Positions 43,077 to 51,835 of a DNA stretch of 64,000 nucleotides are shown here, in pieces. Below the pieces are notes generated by a model. That model did not search any database, was not told the DNA's origin, and saw only the letters and a list, made by a program, of their open reading frames with translations. Both the position numbers and the translations under genes were made by a program. Each line of letters begins with the position of its first letter. The stretch's first letter is position 1. Origin of the DNA: an uncultured Acetatifactor sp. (GTDB lineage Bacteria > Bacillota > Clostridia > Lachnospirales > Lachnospiraceae); the NCBI GenBank assembly GCA_910587555.1, contig CAJULV010000018.1, positions 1 through 64,000 on the forward strand, read 5' to 3'.

Positions 43077-44696
43077 CTATCGTCCCTTCTCAGTCTTTAT
43101 GCCTGCTAAGCTGTTACAATCAATCTTTTCGATCACACAGCTATGCCTTCTCTTATTCTTTCCCGCATCCCTGTCATAGCTGATACCCACCAACAAAATA
43201 TCCCCTCCGTAGCCTTTCAGCGCATCAAAATATCTCTTATCCCTAATCTGCGCGATCGCTCCTTCCGCAGACTGATTCCATTTCAATTCTATTATCAGTA
43301 CAGGCATCCGCGAACCCTTCTTCGGGAAATAGACAACGTCGGCATACCCGTCGCCAGAAGGCAGTTCCTCAAACTTCAGGAAATAATCAGAATAGCTGTA
43401 ATAAGCAATCTGTATCACACTGCGCAGGGACTGCTCATTATTATAATGCATGGGATCTGTCATTTCCGCATGAATTCTCTCCACCTGCGTCGCCACTGCC
43501 GCTTCCTTCATCTGGATGGTATCCTGAATCAACTGCCTGCTTTCACACAAACGCATAACGGACTCGCTGCTTTTCACTTCTCGAATCGCTTTCGAGAATT
43601 CAATCCTGATTTCTTCATTTGGAATCCGGACAGTTTCCTCTTCACCGTCATATGCCAGGTAACCCAGATGTATCAGCAATGTCAGCATATCATCTCTGTT
43701 TTTTATCAATTTAGAGTCATTATTGAAACCGTCTGTATCAACCGGAATCCGAAACCCCCCCAGCAGCTCCAGCACTGCCACAAATAATCCGTCATAGTCT
43801 CCTGCAATATAATCTTCCAGTGCATCCGCTGCAGATGACATCCTCCAATAAGACTTAAATTTTTTTAGAATAACGGCTTTCATAATGGAATAAGGGTTAT
43901 AGACAGAAGAGACATTGTCAAAAGAATATCCGTCATACCACTTTTTTGCCACTTCAAAATCCAAACGATGCTCCCCGCAAAGTTTTTTTACATCCTTTTC
44001 CGTAAAGCCCACATAAGGCTGAAATTCTCCCGGTTCCAGCATCGAATATTCCCAGAAATCGGAAATTGCCGACTCTGAACCGTCCTTTTTAATCGGAAGA
44101 ATACCTGTCATATAGACGGCTGCAAAAATTCTGTCCGTCGTACCGCTGCTTTTAAAAAGAGATCGTAAAAAGTCAAGATACGCTTTCTGAATCTCCTGCA
44201 TCTCCCTTATGGGCGCATCCCACTCGTCTATGATCATGATAAACTTGTTTCCAGCCAACTCCGCGGTGCGGATCAGTGTAGTGGAAAAAGACTCCTCATC
44301 TACCTGCAATGCAGGATATGCGTCTTTCAGTTCTTCCGATACTTTTCGCCTGATATAGGACACGATATCGTCCTTTTTCGACTCGCCCATAATATTGGTC
44401 ATATCCAGGTAAATGACATCATATTGATTCAAATGCTTCCTATAGGAGCCGCCCGGCACTTCTGCAACCTCAAGATCGTCAAACAGCACAGCGGAATCAC
44501 ATGTTTTATCATAATAAGCGCATAACATCTGAGCTGCAAAAGATTTCCCGAAGCGGCGCGGCCTGCTGATACAAGTCAGCTTCTGCATGGTCCCTATCGT
44601 TCGGTTAATTGCTTCAATCAGCCCGCTCTTATCTACATATATACTGTTTCTTATCTTTTCAAAACCACTATTGCCTGGATTCAGATAAGTTCCCAT
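43077..44696 (-). CDS. AAA-ATPase / PD-(D/E)XK nuclease fusion (DUF1703 type)
   Basis: A 539-residue protein. N-terminal AAA-ATPase_like domain: family entry motif YVDKSGLIEAIN, Walker A SRPRRFGKS, Walker B IMIIDEWDAPIRE, then YDGYSF…VYNPYSIMKA. C-terminal PD-(D/E)XK domain: Asp in GYADVVYFP, IIELKW (ExK) and a Gln in IAQIRDKRY. These proteins are abundant in gut Clostridia and Bacteroidetes and their task is unknown; mobile-element biology or defence are common guesses. ATG 44696 follows GGGGGAAG. Its stop is 1 nt before the sugar ATPase start. Paralogue at 51976-53700. Confidence 0.85.
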   Translation of the reverse strand: MGTYLNPGNSGFEKIRNSIYVDKSGLIEAINRTIGTMQKLTCISRPRRFGKSFAAQMLCAYYDKTCDSAVLFDDLEVAEVPGGSYRKHLNQYDVIYLDMTNIMGESKKDDIVSYIRRKVSEELKDAYPALQVDEESFSTTLIRTAELAGNKFIMIIDEWDAPIREMQEIQKAYLDFLRSLFKSSGTTDRIFAAVYMTGILPIKKDGSESAISDFWEYSMLEPGEFQPYVGFTEKDVKKLCGEHRLDFEVAKKWYDGYSFDNVSSVYNPYSIMKAVILKKFKSYWRMSSAADALEDYIAGDYDGLFVAVLELLGGFRIPVDTDGFNNDSKLIKNRDDMLTLLIHLGYLAYDGEEETVRIPNEEIRIEFSKAIREVKSSESVMRLCESRQLIQDTIQMKEAAVATQVERIHAEMTDPMHYNNEQSLRSVIQIAYYSYSDYFLKFEELPSGDGYADVVYFPKKGSRMPVLIIELKWNQSAEGAIAQIRDKRYFDALKGYGGDILLVGISYDRDAGKNKRRHSCVIEKIDCNSLAGIKTEKGR

Positions 44697-44814
44697 ATGC
44701 TTCCCCCTGCATCCGCACAGCCCTTTTACGCCCAAGCCCTGGACGGTCTTGAACCGGAATCCTGCACTTGTGCGCAGGATCCCGTGATTTCCGAAGTAAT
44801 TCGAATTCGGTTTC

Positions 44815-45615
44815 TTACGGCCTCAGGCCCATGCCGCCTTCCAACGTAATGGTCTCGCCGGTCATATACTTGAAATCAGGGGATGCAAGCTGCACACAGA
44901 CACGTCCGATTTCCAGCTCGGCATCACCATAATGCCCTGCGGGAGGCATCTTTACATTTGCCTTGAAGGCGTCGGGATAAGCCTTCTCGAAGTTCTCAAG
45001 CTGCGCCGTCCATGCCAGCGGGCAGATAATATTCACGTTCACACCGTCCCTGGCCCACTCGGTGGCCGCCACACGAGTCAGGCCGCGAATGCCTTCCTTC
45101 GCCGCCGCGTAAGCACACTGCCCGTAATTGCCGAACAGGCCGGCGCCTGACGCAAAGTTGATGACGGTTCCCTTCGTCTCCACCAGGTGCGGATAACATG
45201 CCTTCATATAATAAAAGGCCGCATAAAGGCCGGAATACAGTGCCAGGTCAAACTGGTCCGTAGTATGCTCCGCCAACGTCACGCCGGAGGCGGAAGCCTG
45301 GGCATTATTGATCAGCACATCAATCCTTCCGAATGCTTCCATGGTCTGCCGCACTACCTCTTCCACTACAGCCTGATTGTCGGCATGTGCATTTACATCG
45401 GCGGCAACCGTCAGCACCCGGATGCCGTACAAACGCTCCAGCTCTTCCTTCGCATCCTCCAGTTTCTTCACGTTACGCCCGGTGATTACAATGTTAGCGC
45501 CTTCTTTTGCATAAGCGGTTGCAATGCCGTAACCGATGGAGCCGCAGCGGCCGTCACTTAAGACTGCCCGTCCGGCGCCTGTAATAATTGCTGTCTTGCC
45601 CGTCAAAAAACCCAT
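44815..45615 (-). CDS. Short-chain dehydrogenase/reductase (SDR)
   Basis: A 266-residue classical SDR with a Rossmann fold. The cofactor loop TGxxxGIG is stretched by about ten residues (TGAGRAVLSDGRCGSIGYG). The rest is normal: VLINNAQ, catalytic Ser in INFASGAG, YAAAKEGIRGL (YxxxK), and a C-terminal TGETITLEGG. An Arg at the end of strand two (ITGRN) suggests NADP(H). Substrate unknown, probably a sugar or polyol given the neighbours. ATG 45615 lies 7 nt after AGGAGG, better than ATG 45621. Confidence 0.85.
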   Translation of the reverse strand: MGFLTGKTAIITGAGRAVLSDGRCGSIGYGIATAYAKEGANIVITGRNVKKLEDAKEELERLYGIRVLTVAADVNAHADNQAVVEEVVRQTMEAFGRIDVLINNAQASASGVTLAEHTTDQFDLALYSGLYAAFYYMKACYPHLVETKGTVINFASGAGLFGNYGQCAYAAAKEGIRGLTRVAATEWARDGVNVNIICPLAWTAQLENFEKAYPDAFKANVKMPPAGHYGDAELEIGRVCVQLASPDFKYMTGETITLEGGMGLRP

Positions 45616-45730
45616 CTTCATACCTCCTGCTTAAATTGATTTTACCCGTCCCAAATCCGGCCATACCGCCCCATTCCTCCTGCCGCATCCTGCCCGGACC
45701 GGCACACCGGTGCATGTATTTCCATGTAAC

Positions 45731-46000
45731 CGGCACTTTATATTTCCAATATTTCGTATTTCAGCATTTCACTTTTTCCGGCATTTCATATTTCGGCACT
45801 TCACTTTTTCGAAATTTCGTATTTCGGTATTTCACTTTTCCGGCATTTCATATTTCGGCACTTCACTTTTCCGAAATTCCGTATTTCGGCATTTCACTTT
45901 TTCCGGCATTTCATATTTCGGCATTTCATATTTCGGCATTTCACTTTTCCGAAATTTCGTATTCCGGCATTTCATATCTCAGCATTTCATATTTCCGGCA
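45731..46000. repeat. Tandem array of a 15-16 bp unit in the SDR leader
   Basis: About 17 imperfect copies of a 15-16 bp unit, consensus GGCATTTCATATTTC (plus strand) with variants such as GGCACTTCACTTTTC and GAAATTTCGTATTTC in recurring order. Unit length alternates, so it is not a continuous coding repeat. It occupies the untranslated region downstream of the promoter at 46047-46075 and ends about 115 nt before the SDR start. No other gene is visible in 45616-46142. Confidence 0.85.
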
Positions 46001-46046
46001 TCGCAGAATCCAAAGGTGGAAAAGTATGGGCAGATTTAACAAAATA

Positions 46047-46075
46047 ACTATAGCACATTTAAAAATTGCTGTCAA
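46047..46075 (-). promoter_or_regulatory. Strong promoter reading through the repeat array to the SDR gene
   Basis: Minus strand: TTGACA (46070-46075), exactly 17 nt, TATAGT (46047-46052). Near-consensus. A transcript from here would carry the 15-16 bp array in a leader of about 420 nt before the SDR. Confidence 0.75.
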
Positions 46076-46142
46076 ACTTTACATGCCAACCGTTTTCATA
46101 CGTTCATCCGCAGCAGGCATCGCAAGTCCCGCAGCTTTCACA

Positions 46143-47258
46143 TTAACGCCTCATACATGCCGCCGCAATCCTCTTCAACCTGGGCAGGCAGGCGTCAAAA
46201 AACATCCGGTAGGACTCACAGAAATAATTCAGTCCAAGCCCATCCCCCGCCTGCTCCCTGTGCCTGCGGCATCCGCCCCGGCAGATTTTGAGGTACGGGC
46301 ATTTCCCGCACTGCTGCGCCTGTTCGGCAGAAGCCTGCAGGAAACCGCTGTCCATCAGCCTCTGCCATATGACTGCAAATGCATCTTCATTCAGATTGCC
46401 CACCCTGTATTCATCCAGGCAGTAAAAATCACAGGGATATACGCTGCCGTCAGCCTCCACTACGCTCTGAAAGCTGCATACACCCCTCTGCTCACAGGAC
46501 TCCGGCATCTGTCCCATCAGCATCCCCACGTAATTCTCGAACTGCCGGATATAAGGCTGCTGCCCTTTCCAAAAATCCAGATACCACAGTTCAAAGAGTT
46601 CGATGAGAAACTGCCCGTACGCCCTGGGTGTCAGAGAATACTCCTGTACGCCTCTTTTCTCCCAGACCGGATCCAGGCAGGCTATATACTGCTGCCAGGA
46701 AAAGCCAAGCTTCCGGTAATTCTCGTATATTCTGCCGATTTTCGGCGCCGTTTTTCCGTTCACTACTGTCAGCACATTAAATTCCGCACCGGCTTTCTTC
46801 AGCATATCCGCGGCCTTCAGCGTGTGAAAATATGTCTCCTTCCCCTCCGCGTCCCGCCGAAACGCGTCGTGCGTTGCCTTGATACCGTCCACGGACAGTC
46901 CCACCAAAAAATGGTTTTCCGCCAAAAAAGCACACCAATGTTCATCCAGCAGAAATCCGTTCGTCTGCAGGGCGTGAGATATCCTGACATTTTTCCGATT
47001 ATATTTTTTCTCCAGTTCCAGGCATTCTCTATAGAAATCCAGCCCTGCCAGCGTGGGTTCCCCTCCCTGGAAGGCAACGGTACACTCCCCCTCCGCAAAT
47101 TCCAGAAGGCTGCGTATGACATTTTCCAGCGTTTCCCGGCTCATAAACCCATAGGACGCCCGGCTTCTGTTATCCATTTCATCCGCATAAAAACAGTATC
47201 TGCACCGCATATTGCACAACCCGGAAGCGGGCTTCATCAATATATGGATTGGCGGCAT
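46143..47258 (-). CDS. Radical SAM anaerobic sulfatase-maturating enzyme type protein (SPASM)
   Basis: A 371-residue radical SAM enzyme. The SAM cluster is Cys15-x3-Cys19-x2-Cys22 (GLCNMRCRYCFY), with FQGGEPTLAG (GGE motif), LQTNG and LSVDG as in anSME. The C-terminal SPASM domain has CSFQSVVEADGSVYPCDFYC and CGKCPYLKICRGGCRRHRE for two auxiliary 4Fe-4S clusters. Such enzymes turn a Ser or Cys of sulfatases into formylglycine. No sulfatase gene is in the window. ATG 47258 follows AGGGAGAG. It lies between two tandem-repeat arrays, downstream of a GH3 gene. Confidence 0.88.
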   Translation of the reverse strand: MPPIHILMKPASGLCNMRCRYCFYADEMDNRSRASYGFMSRETLENVIRSLLEFAEGECTVAFQGGEPTLAGLDFYRECLELEKKYNRKNVRISHALQTNGFLLDEHWCAFLAENHFLVGLSVDGIKATHDAFRRDAEGKETYFHTLKAADMLKKAGAEFNVLTVVNGKTAPKIGRIYENYRKLGFSWQQYIACLDPVWEKRGVQEYSLTPRAYGQFLIELFELWYLDFWKGQQPYIRQFENYVGMLMGQMPESCEQRGVCSFQSVVEADGSVYPCDFYCLDEYRVGNLNEDAFAVIWQRLMDSGFLQASAEQAQQCGKCPYLKICRGGCRRHREQAGDGLGLNYFCESYRMFFDACLPRLKRIAAACMRR

Positions 47259-47306
47259 ATGCTCTCTCCCTTCTGCTGCGTTCTTGCTGTCTCAAACTAA
47301 CTTTCC

Positions 47307-47725
47307 CGCTTTTCACCGATGCTTTTTCCTGCACCATTTGTCTTATTTTGCATTCAAAACCGAAAACTCCAGCTTTTCACTGATGCCTTTTTCCTGCACT
47401 ATTCGTCTTATTCTACATTCAAAACCGAAAAGTCCAGCTTTTCACCAATGCTTTTTCCTGCACCATTTGTCCTATTTTACGCCCAAGACCGAAAACTCCA
47501 GCTTATCCACACGGTATCTTTTCCTGCACCCTTTATCCTTATTTTGCATTCAAAACCGAAAACTCCAGCTTATCCACACGGTATTTTTTCCCGCTCCATT
47601 TGTCCTTATTTTGCATTTAAAACCGAAATTTCCAGCTTATCACCGATGCCTTTTTCCCGCACCATTTGTTCTTATTTTACGCCCAAAACCGAAAATTCCA
47701 GTTTTTCCACCCTGTATCCCGTCAG
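47307..47725. repeat. Six-unit tandem array (64-67 bp) derived from the GH3 gene 3' end
   Basis: The landmark TCCAGCTTTTC/TCCAGCTTATC recurs with spacing 64, 65, 64, 67, 67 and 66 bp (47307, 47371, 47436, 47500, 47567, 47634, 47700). The last copy lies inside the GH3 coding region and encodes its C-terminus KLEFSVLGVK plus stop; earlier copies repeat this terminal coding stretch and the following untranslated bases. Unit length is not a multiple of three. It fills the 413-nt gap before the radical SAM gene. Confidence 0.88.
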
Positions 47726-49819
47726 CTTCTCGCTTCTGGAATCCGGAGCCTGTCCGCCTATGAATACGCTGGCCGTTCCTTCCGCAATCTGAAATTTCCC
47801 GTCCTCGTCATACAGTCCGAAGGCCTCTGCAGGAAGATAGAGTACCGCCTCCTTCTCCTCACCCGGAGCAAGATGCAGCTTGCAGATTCCCTTCAACTGG
47901 GCATTCGGCGTACCGTCCCGCTCAATCTTCACATAGGCCTGCACCGTCTCGCCGCCTGCCATGGAACCGGTATTTTTCACCGCAACACGTATGGTAACAC
48001 CCTTTTCCGTCACCTGATACGAATCTGCTTCCGCCTTTCCATAGGCAAACCTCGTGTATGACAATCCATATCCGAAGGGGTACAGCGCCTCACCCGTCAT
48101 ATACCGGTAAGTCCTTCCCTTCATATTGTAATCTTCAAAATCCGGCAGCTCCTCACAGGAACGATAGAATGTGACAGGCAGCTTCCCTTCGGGACATCTC
48201 TCTCCGAACAGGATCTCCGCAATGGCACGTCCGCCCTCCGCGCCGGGATACCATCCCTGCAGAATCGCCGGTATATGCTCATCCGCCCAGTTCACCGCCA
48301 GCGCGCTGCCTGACAGCAGTACCAGGATTGTGGGTTTTCCGCTGGCGTAAACGGCTTCCAGTATATCCTGCTGAAGCCCGGGAAGGTTCAGGTTCGGCTT
48401 ATCTCCGCTGCCGTATTCATTGTTGGCATCGCCCTGCTCGCCCTCCAGCCCGGCATCCAGTCCCATACAAACCACTACCGCATCGCTGCACTGGCAGACG
48501 CCCTTTACCTCTGCCAGCCGGTCATGCCTCTCTGCAAGGCCTTCCACCTTATCATGGTACAGATGGCAGCCTTCCGAAAACATGACGCGAATGTCATTTC
48601 CCGCATACTCCTGAATACCCTCGGATATGGTCCAGTATCTGGACGCCGTTCCCTCGTAATTGCCCACCAGGGCCTTCCGGTTATTGGCATTGGGCCCAAT
48701 GACGCCGATGGTTTTGACGGAAGCCTTATCCAGCGGCAGGATACCGTTTTCGTTTTTCAGCAGCACCACGCTCTTCGCCGCCGCATCCCGGTTCAGCTTC
48801 CGCATAGGCTCGCTGTCCACCACGCTGTAAGGAATCCTGTCGTAAGGATTTTCCTCTCTCTTGTCCAGCACGCCCAGCTTCATACGGGCGGCAAACAGGT
48901 TCACCAGGGCCTCGTCCAGGCGTTTCTCATCCACCAGGCCTTCCCGCACTGCCTGCTTCAGGAACTGGTACATGCCTCCGCAGTTTAGGTCGCAGCCGTT
49001 GTTCATGGCCATTGCCGCCGACTCCATGGGTGTATCCGTAATATGATGCCCCTCATGGAAGTCCCAGATGGCGCCGCAATCGCTGACCACATGCCCCTCA
49101 AATCCGAATCCACCCCGGAGGATGTCCTCCAGCAGTTCATGGTTGCCGCAGCAGGGTACACCGTTGATACAGTTGTAAGCCCCCATCACTGCTTCCACAT
49201 GCCCCTCCTGGACACAGGCCTTGAAGGCGGCCAGATAGGTTTCGTACAAATCCTGCTTTCCCACCACCGCATTGAAGCTGTGGCGTATTCCCTCCGGCCC
49301 GCTGTGAACGGCTATGTGCTTCACACAGGCTGCCGCCTTCAAAAACTTTTCATCATGCCCCTGAAGGCCCTTGATATAGCCGATGCCCATCCGCGAAGTC
49401 AGATAGGGATCCTCCCCAAATGTCTCATGCCCTCTGCCCCACCTGGGATCCCGGAAGATATTAATGTTGGGAGACCAGAATGTCAGGCCCTTGTAGAGAC
49501 CGGTGTCTCCCTCCGCCTGCTGCATGTTGAACTTGGCCCTGCCCTCCGTGGAGACGGCGTCGCCTACCTGTTCCAGCAATTCCTCGTCGAAGGTTGCCGC
49601 AAGCCCGATGGCCTGGGGAAATACGGTGGCCACCCCTGCCCTTGCCACGCCGTGAAGCGCCTCGTTCCACCAGTTGTAGGCTCTGATGCCCAGCCGCTCC
49701 ACCGCCGGAGCCTTATTCATGGTCTGATCCACCTTCTCTTCCAGGGTCATCTGTTCCACCAGCTGCCTGGCACGCTCCCTGTATTCCCTGATTTTCTCAA
49801 CATTTTCCACAATATCCAT
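47672..49819 (-). CDS. GH3 beta-xylosidase/beta-glucosidase-type hydrolase
   Basis: A 715-residue cytoplasmic GH3 enzyme without signal peptide. RAYNWWNEALHGVAR is typical of the xylosidase-like GH3 branch. Other landmarks: FRDPRWGRGHETFGEDP, KHIAVHSGPE, nucleophile Asp247 in VVSDCGAI, sandwich domain with IGVIGPNANN and the fibronectin-III domain (YPFGYGLSYTRF). ATG 49819 is preceded by GAGGATGAGT; ATG 49831 is possible. It is only distantly similar to the GH3 enzyme at 7723-9873. Its last ten codons are the template of the downstream tandem array. Confidence 0.9.
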   Translation of the reverse strand: MDIVENVEKIREYRERARQLVEQMTLEEKVDQTMNKAPAVERLGIRAYNWWNEALHGVARAGVATVFPQAIGLAATFDEELLEQVGDAVSTEGRAKFNMQQAEGDTGLYKGLTFWSPNINIFRDPRWGRGHETFGEDPYLTSRMGIGYIKGLQGHDEKFLKAAACVKHIAVHSGPEGIRHSFNAVVGKQDLYETYLAAFKACVQEGHVEAVMGAYNCINGVPCCGNHELLEDILRGGFGFEGHVVSDCGAIWDFHEGHHITDTPMESAAMAMNNGCDLNCGGMYQFLKQAVREGLVDEKRLDEALVNLFAARMKLGVLDKREENPYDRIPYSVVDSEPMRKLNRDAAAKSVVLLKNENGILPLDKASVKTIGVIGPNANNRKALVGNYEGTASRYWTISEGIQEYAGNDIRVMFSEGCHLYHDKVEGLAERHDRLAEVKGVCQCSDAVVVCMGLDAGLEGEQGDANNEYGSGDKPNLNLPGLQQDILEAVYASGKPTILVLLSGSALAVNWADEHIPAILQGWYPGAEGGRAIAEILFGERCPEGKLPVTFYRSCEELPDFEDYNMKGRTYRYMTGEALYPFGYGLSYTRFAYGKAEADSYQVTEKGVTIRVAVKNTGSMAGGETVQAYVKIERDGTPNAQLKGICKLHLAPGEEKEAVLYLPAEAFGLYDEDGKFQIAEGTASVFIGGQAPDSRSEKLTGYRVEKLEFSVLGVK

Positions 49820-49909
49820 ACTCATCCTCATTTCTGCGTATATTCCGCTGAATTTCCGTCAGCTGTCCGTTTTCATATTAAAACCGCATTTCACATAATT
49901 GCAAACATT

Positions 49910-50536
49910 CTAATTTGTCTTTCCGTTCGTTATCCGCTTCACATACACGCCCTTTTCCCGGATAAAGCCCATTTTCTTCAGATAGGCTTCATGCTTCAGA
50001 GGCTCCCTTGTATAAACCAGGCTTTGCACCCCCATTTCCGGCAGGCGGGAATACAGATATTTTCCCACAGAACAATCCCTGTACTCCGGCGTGGTATAGT
50101 CCAGCAGAATTTCCAGGACGCCGCCTTCCCGCCTCTTTCCGAGCAGAATGCCTGCAGGCGTCATATGATGGCAGATCAGGCAGACTACATCTGCGTCCTC
50201 CACAGCAACCCGGTTCCCGGAAAAACAGCCCGCAATGTCCTCTCCGTAGTGTTCCAGGAAAGCCTGCAGCATGGAACTGTCCCTTTTTTCCTCAATAAGG
50301 GTGTAGCTCCTGTCCGGATGACGCAGGCGGGCCAGATAATAGAGATTGATTCCCACCAGGCAGAAATTCATCAGCGCTGTGGGATAAGAGTGAATCAGCA
50401 GCGCATACACCGCAAAAATCAGCCCGCCTGCGGAATTGATCACCCGCAGCTTCACCACGGAGGCCATTAAAAACGACACCAGCACCAACGCCGAGCCAAG
50501 ATAGCCTATGGTTTCTATGATCATGGCAGTATCCAT
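49910..50536 (-). CDS. Membrane YgjV-like domain fused to a GNAT acetyltransferase
   Basis: A 208-residue protein. Residues 1-75 form three short helices (IIETIGYLGSALVLVSFLM, INSAGGLIFAVYALL, ALMNFCLVGINLYYLARL) like the YgjV/DUF-type inner membrane proteins. Residues 80-208 are a GNAT-like domain, with VEDADVVCLICHH, the pyrophosphate-loop-like YRDCSVGKYLY and the C-terminal YLKKMGFIREKGVYVK. Substrate unknown. ATG 50536 chosen since a terminator of the upstream gene lies at 50624-50655. Confidence 0.75.
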   Translation of the reverse strand: MDTAMIIETIGYLGSALVLVSFLMASVVKLRVINSAGGLIFAVYALLIHSYPTALMNFCLVGINLYYLARLRHPDRSYTLIEEKRDSSMLQAFLEHYGEDIAGCFSGNRVAVEDADVVCLICHHMTPAGILLGKRREGGVLEILLDYTTPEYRDCSVGKYLYSRLPEMGVQSLVYTREPLKHEAYLKKMGFIREKGVYVKRITNGKTN

Positions 50537-50623
50537 TCTGTCCTCTCCTTTCCCAAACCTCATTGCCCGCACCATGTACATTCCGCACGCTCCGACGCTT
50601 ACCGCAGTCAGACACATACCTGT

Positions 50624-50655
50624 AAAAATAGGGAGCGGCAATTGACCGCTCCCTA
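50624..50655 (-). terminator. Terminator of the S1-domain protein gene
   Basis: TAGGGAGCGG pairs perfectly with CCGCTCCCTA (50629-50638 with 50646-50655), loop 7 nt. On the minus strand TTTTT follows (50624-50628). It lies about 165 nt after the S1 gene stop. Confidence 0.88.
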
Positions 50656-50679
50656 ACCCGGATAAACCGGAAGCAAAAT
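50655..50679 (-). repeat. Dispersed 25-bp repeat, copy 2
   Basis: AACCCGGAtAAaCCGGAAgC followed by AAAAT, nearly identical to 27276-27300. It directly precedes the terminator of the S1 gene on the minus strand. Apart from this and the terminator, 50537-50818 holds no gene that I can support. Confidence 0.4.
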
Positions 50680-50818
50680 TTTGCCGCTATATGCAAGATT
50701 TCGTTGTCAAGTACCCTACCCGCACGCCGGACCCTAAATGCTGTCCTGTTGCACAGGGTCTGCTGCCGCGTGACTGTTAATGACCATTGAAGTCACCGGC
50801 TGGCCGTCTTCATAAAAA

Positions 50819-51835
50819 TTACAATTTCAGGCCTTTCAGCAAATCCCCAAGAGAGGTTCCCACGGATTTCCCGGAGCTGTACTGCGCCGCAACCTTCTCC
50901 TCTATAGGTTCAGGTTCCGAATTCTCCTCCACGGCCTTCATGCTCAGGCTGATCTTGTTATTGTTGGTATTCAGCACCTTGACTTTAACCGTATCGCCTT
51001 CCTTCAGCACTTCGGAAGGATTCTTAATGCGCTTCTGGCTGATCTGGGAAATATGTACCAGGCCGCTTAAGCCGCCCCCCAAGTCCACAAATGCGCCGTA
51101 AGGCATCAGGCTTTCCACCTTTCCTTCCAGAACGGTGCCGGGAGCCATCATGGCGATCTTCTGGTTCATTTTCTCCGCCTCTCTCTCCTTCAGCACATCC
51201 CGGGCGGAAAGCACCAGTTTCTTCTTCTCCTTCTCCACAGTGATCACGCGCACGTCCAGGGTCTGCCCCACAAAGGTACTCAGATCCTCCACATAGGACA
51301 ATGCCAGATGAGACGCGGGAATAAAGCCCCTGATTCCCTCCAGGTACCCAACCACGCCCTTATTGACGACTTCGCTGACCTTTACAGGCAGAATGGCCTT
51401 CTCCTCCAGATAAGTGTTCAGCTTATCCCAGCCCAGCACTTCCTTCGCCTCCGCACAGGACAGAAGGATATTGCCCGCTCCGTCGTCCCTCTTTATCACG
51501 GTGGCCTCTATCTTATCGCCTACATGTACATCATTTACAAGTGAAAAAGACGGATCCTTGCTCATGTCTGCAGCCTTGATGACACCGGGAGCATAGTAAT
51601 TCAAATCCAGTGTAACTTCTTCCTCGCTGACATGAATCACTGTACCGGAAAGAATATCTCCCTCGTTAATCTTGCGGAAGGATGCCTCCAGCTCCTTGTC
51701 GTAGTCTGCCATGGTTTCCACGGGTTCTGCCGGTGCATTGGACGCCGCCACGGTTCCTTCTCCTGCAGGGTTCTCCGCAGGCTTTTCAGCAGCCTCCTCC
51801 ACTTCCGTGATATTGTTCTTGATTTCTGTTTCCAT
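50819..51835 (-). CDS. S1-domain RNA-binding protein (ribosomal protein S1-like)
   Basis: A 338-residue protein with an acidic N-terminal tail (1-50) and four S1 OB domains (about 60-130, 145-210, 215-285 region split by a helix). The third complete one is the best conserved: GTVLEGKVESLMPYGAFVDL, with GGLSGLVHISQIS and VKVKVLNTNNNKISLS. Clostridial S1-like proteins are shorter than E. coli S1 and may assist mRNA binding on the ribosome. The C-terminus ends LGDLLKGLKL. Monocistronic with its own terminator. Confidence 0.88.
   Translation of the reverse strand: METEIKNNITEVEEAAEKPAENPAGEGTVAASNAPAEPVETMADYDKELEASFRKINEGDILSGTVIHVSEEEVTLDLNYYAPGVIKAADMSKDPSFSLVNDVHVGDKIEATVIKRDDGAGNILLSCAEAKEVLGWDKLNTYLEEKAILPVKVSEVVNKGVVGYLEGIRGFIPASHLALSYVEDLSTFVGQTLDVRVITVEKEKKKLVLSARDVLKEREAEKMNQKIAMMAPGTVLEGKVESLMPYGAFVDLGGGLSGLVHISQISQKRIKNPSEVLKEGDTVKVKVLNTNNNKISLSMKAVEENSEPEPIEEKVAAQYSSGKSVGTSLGDLLKGLKL

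Noticed and set aside
44761..44790. Hairpin between the SDR and AAA/nuclease genes
   Set aside because: A fair stem (GGATCCTGC with its inverse) but no T-tract on either strand; not called as a terminator.
45731..46000. Possible CRISPR array
   Set aside because: Units are 15-16 bp and directly adjacent, with no unique spacers and no cas genes.
45588..47300. Plus-strand open frame of 570 codons crossing the repeats
   Set aside because: Antisense to the radical SAM gene and made partly of the 15-16 bp repeat; no start signal or known domain.
47307..47725. Possible CRISPR array or coding repeat
   Set aside because: The whole 64-67 bp unit is conserved, with no repeat/spacer partition; lengths are not multiples of three and stops occur in each unit.
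50680..50760. TTGACA on the minus strand as a promoter
   Set aside because: The only TATA-like hexamer is 13 nt away, too close for a sigma-A promoter.
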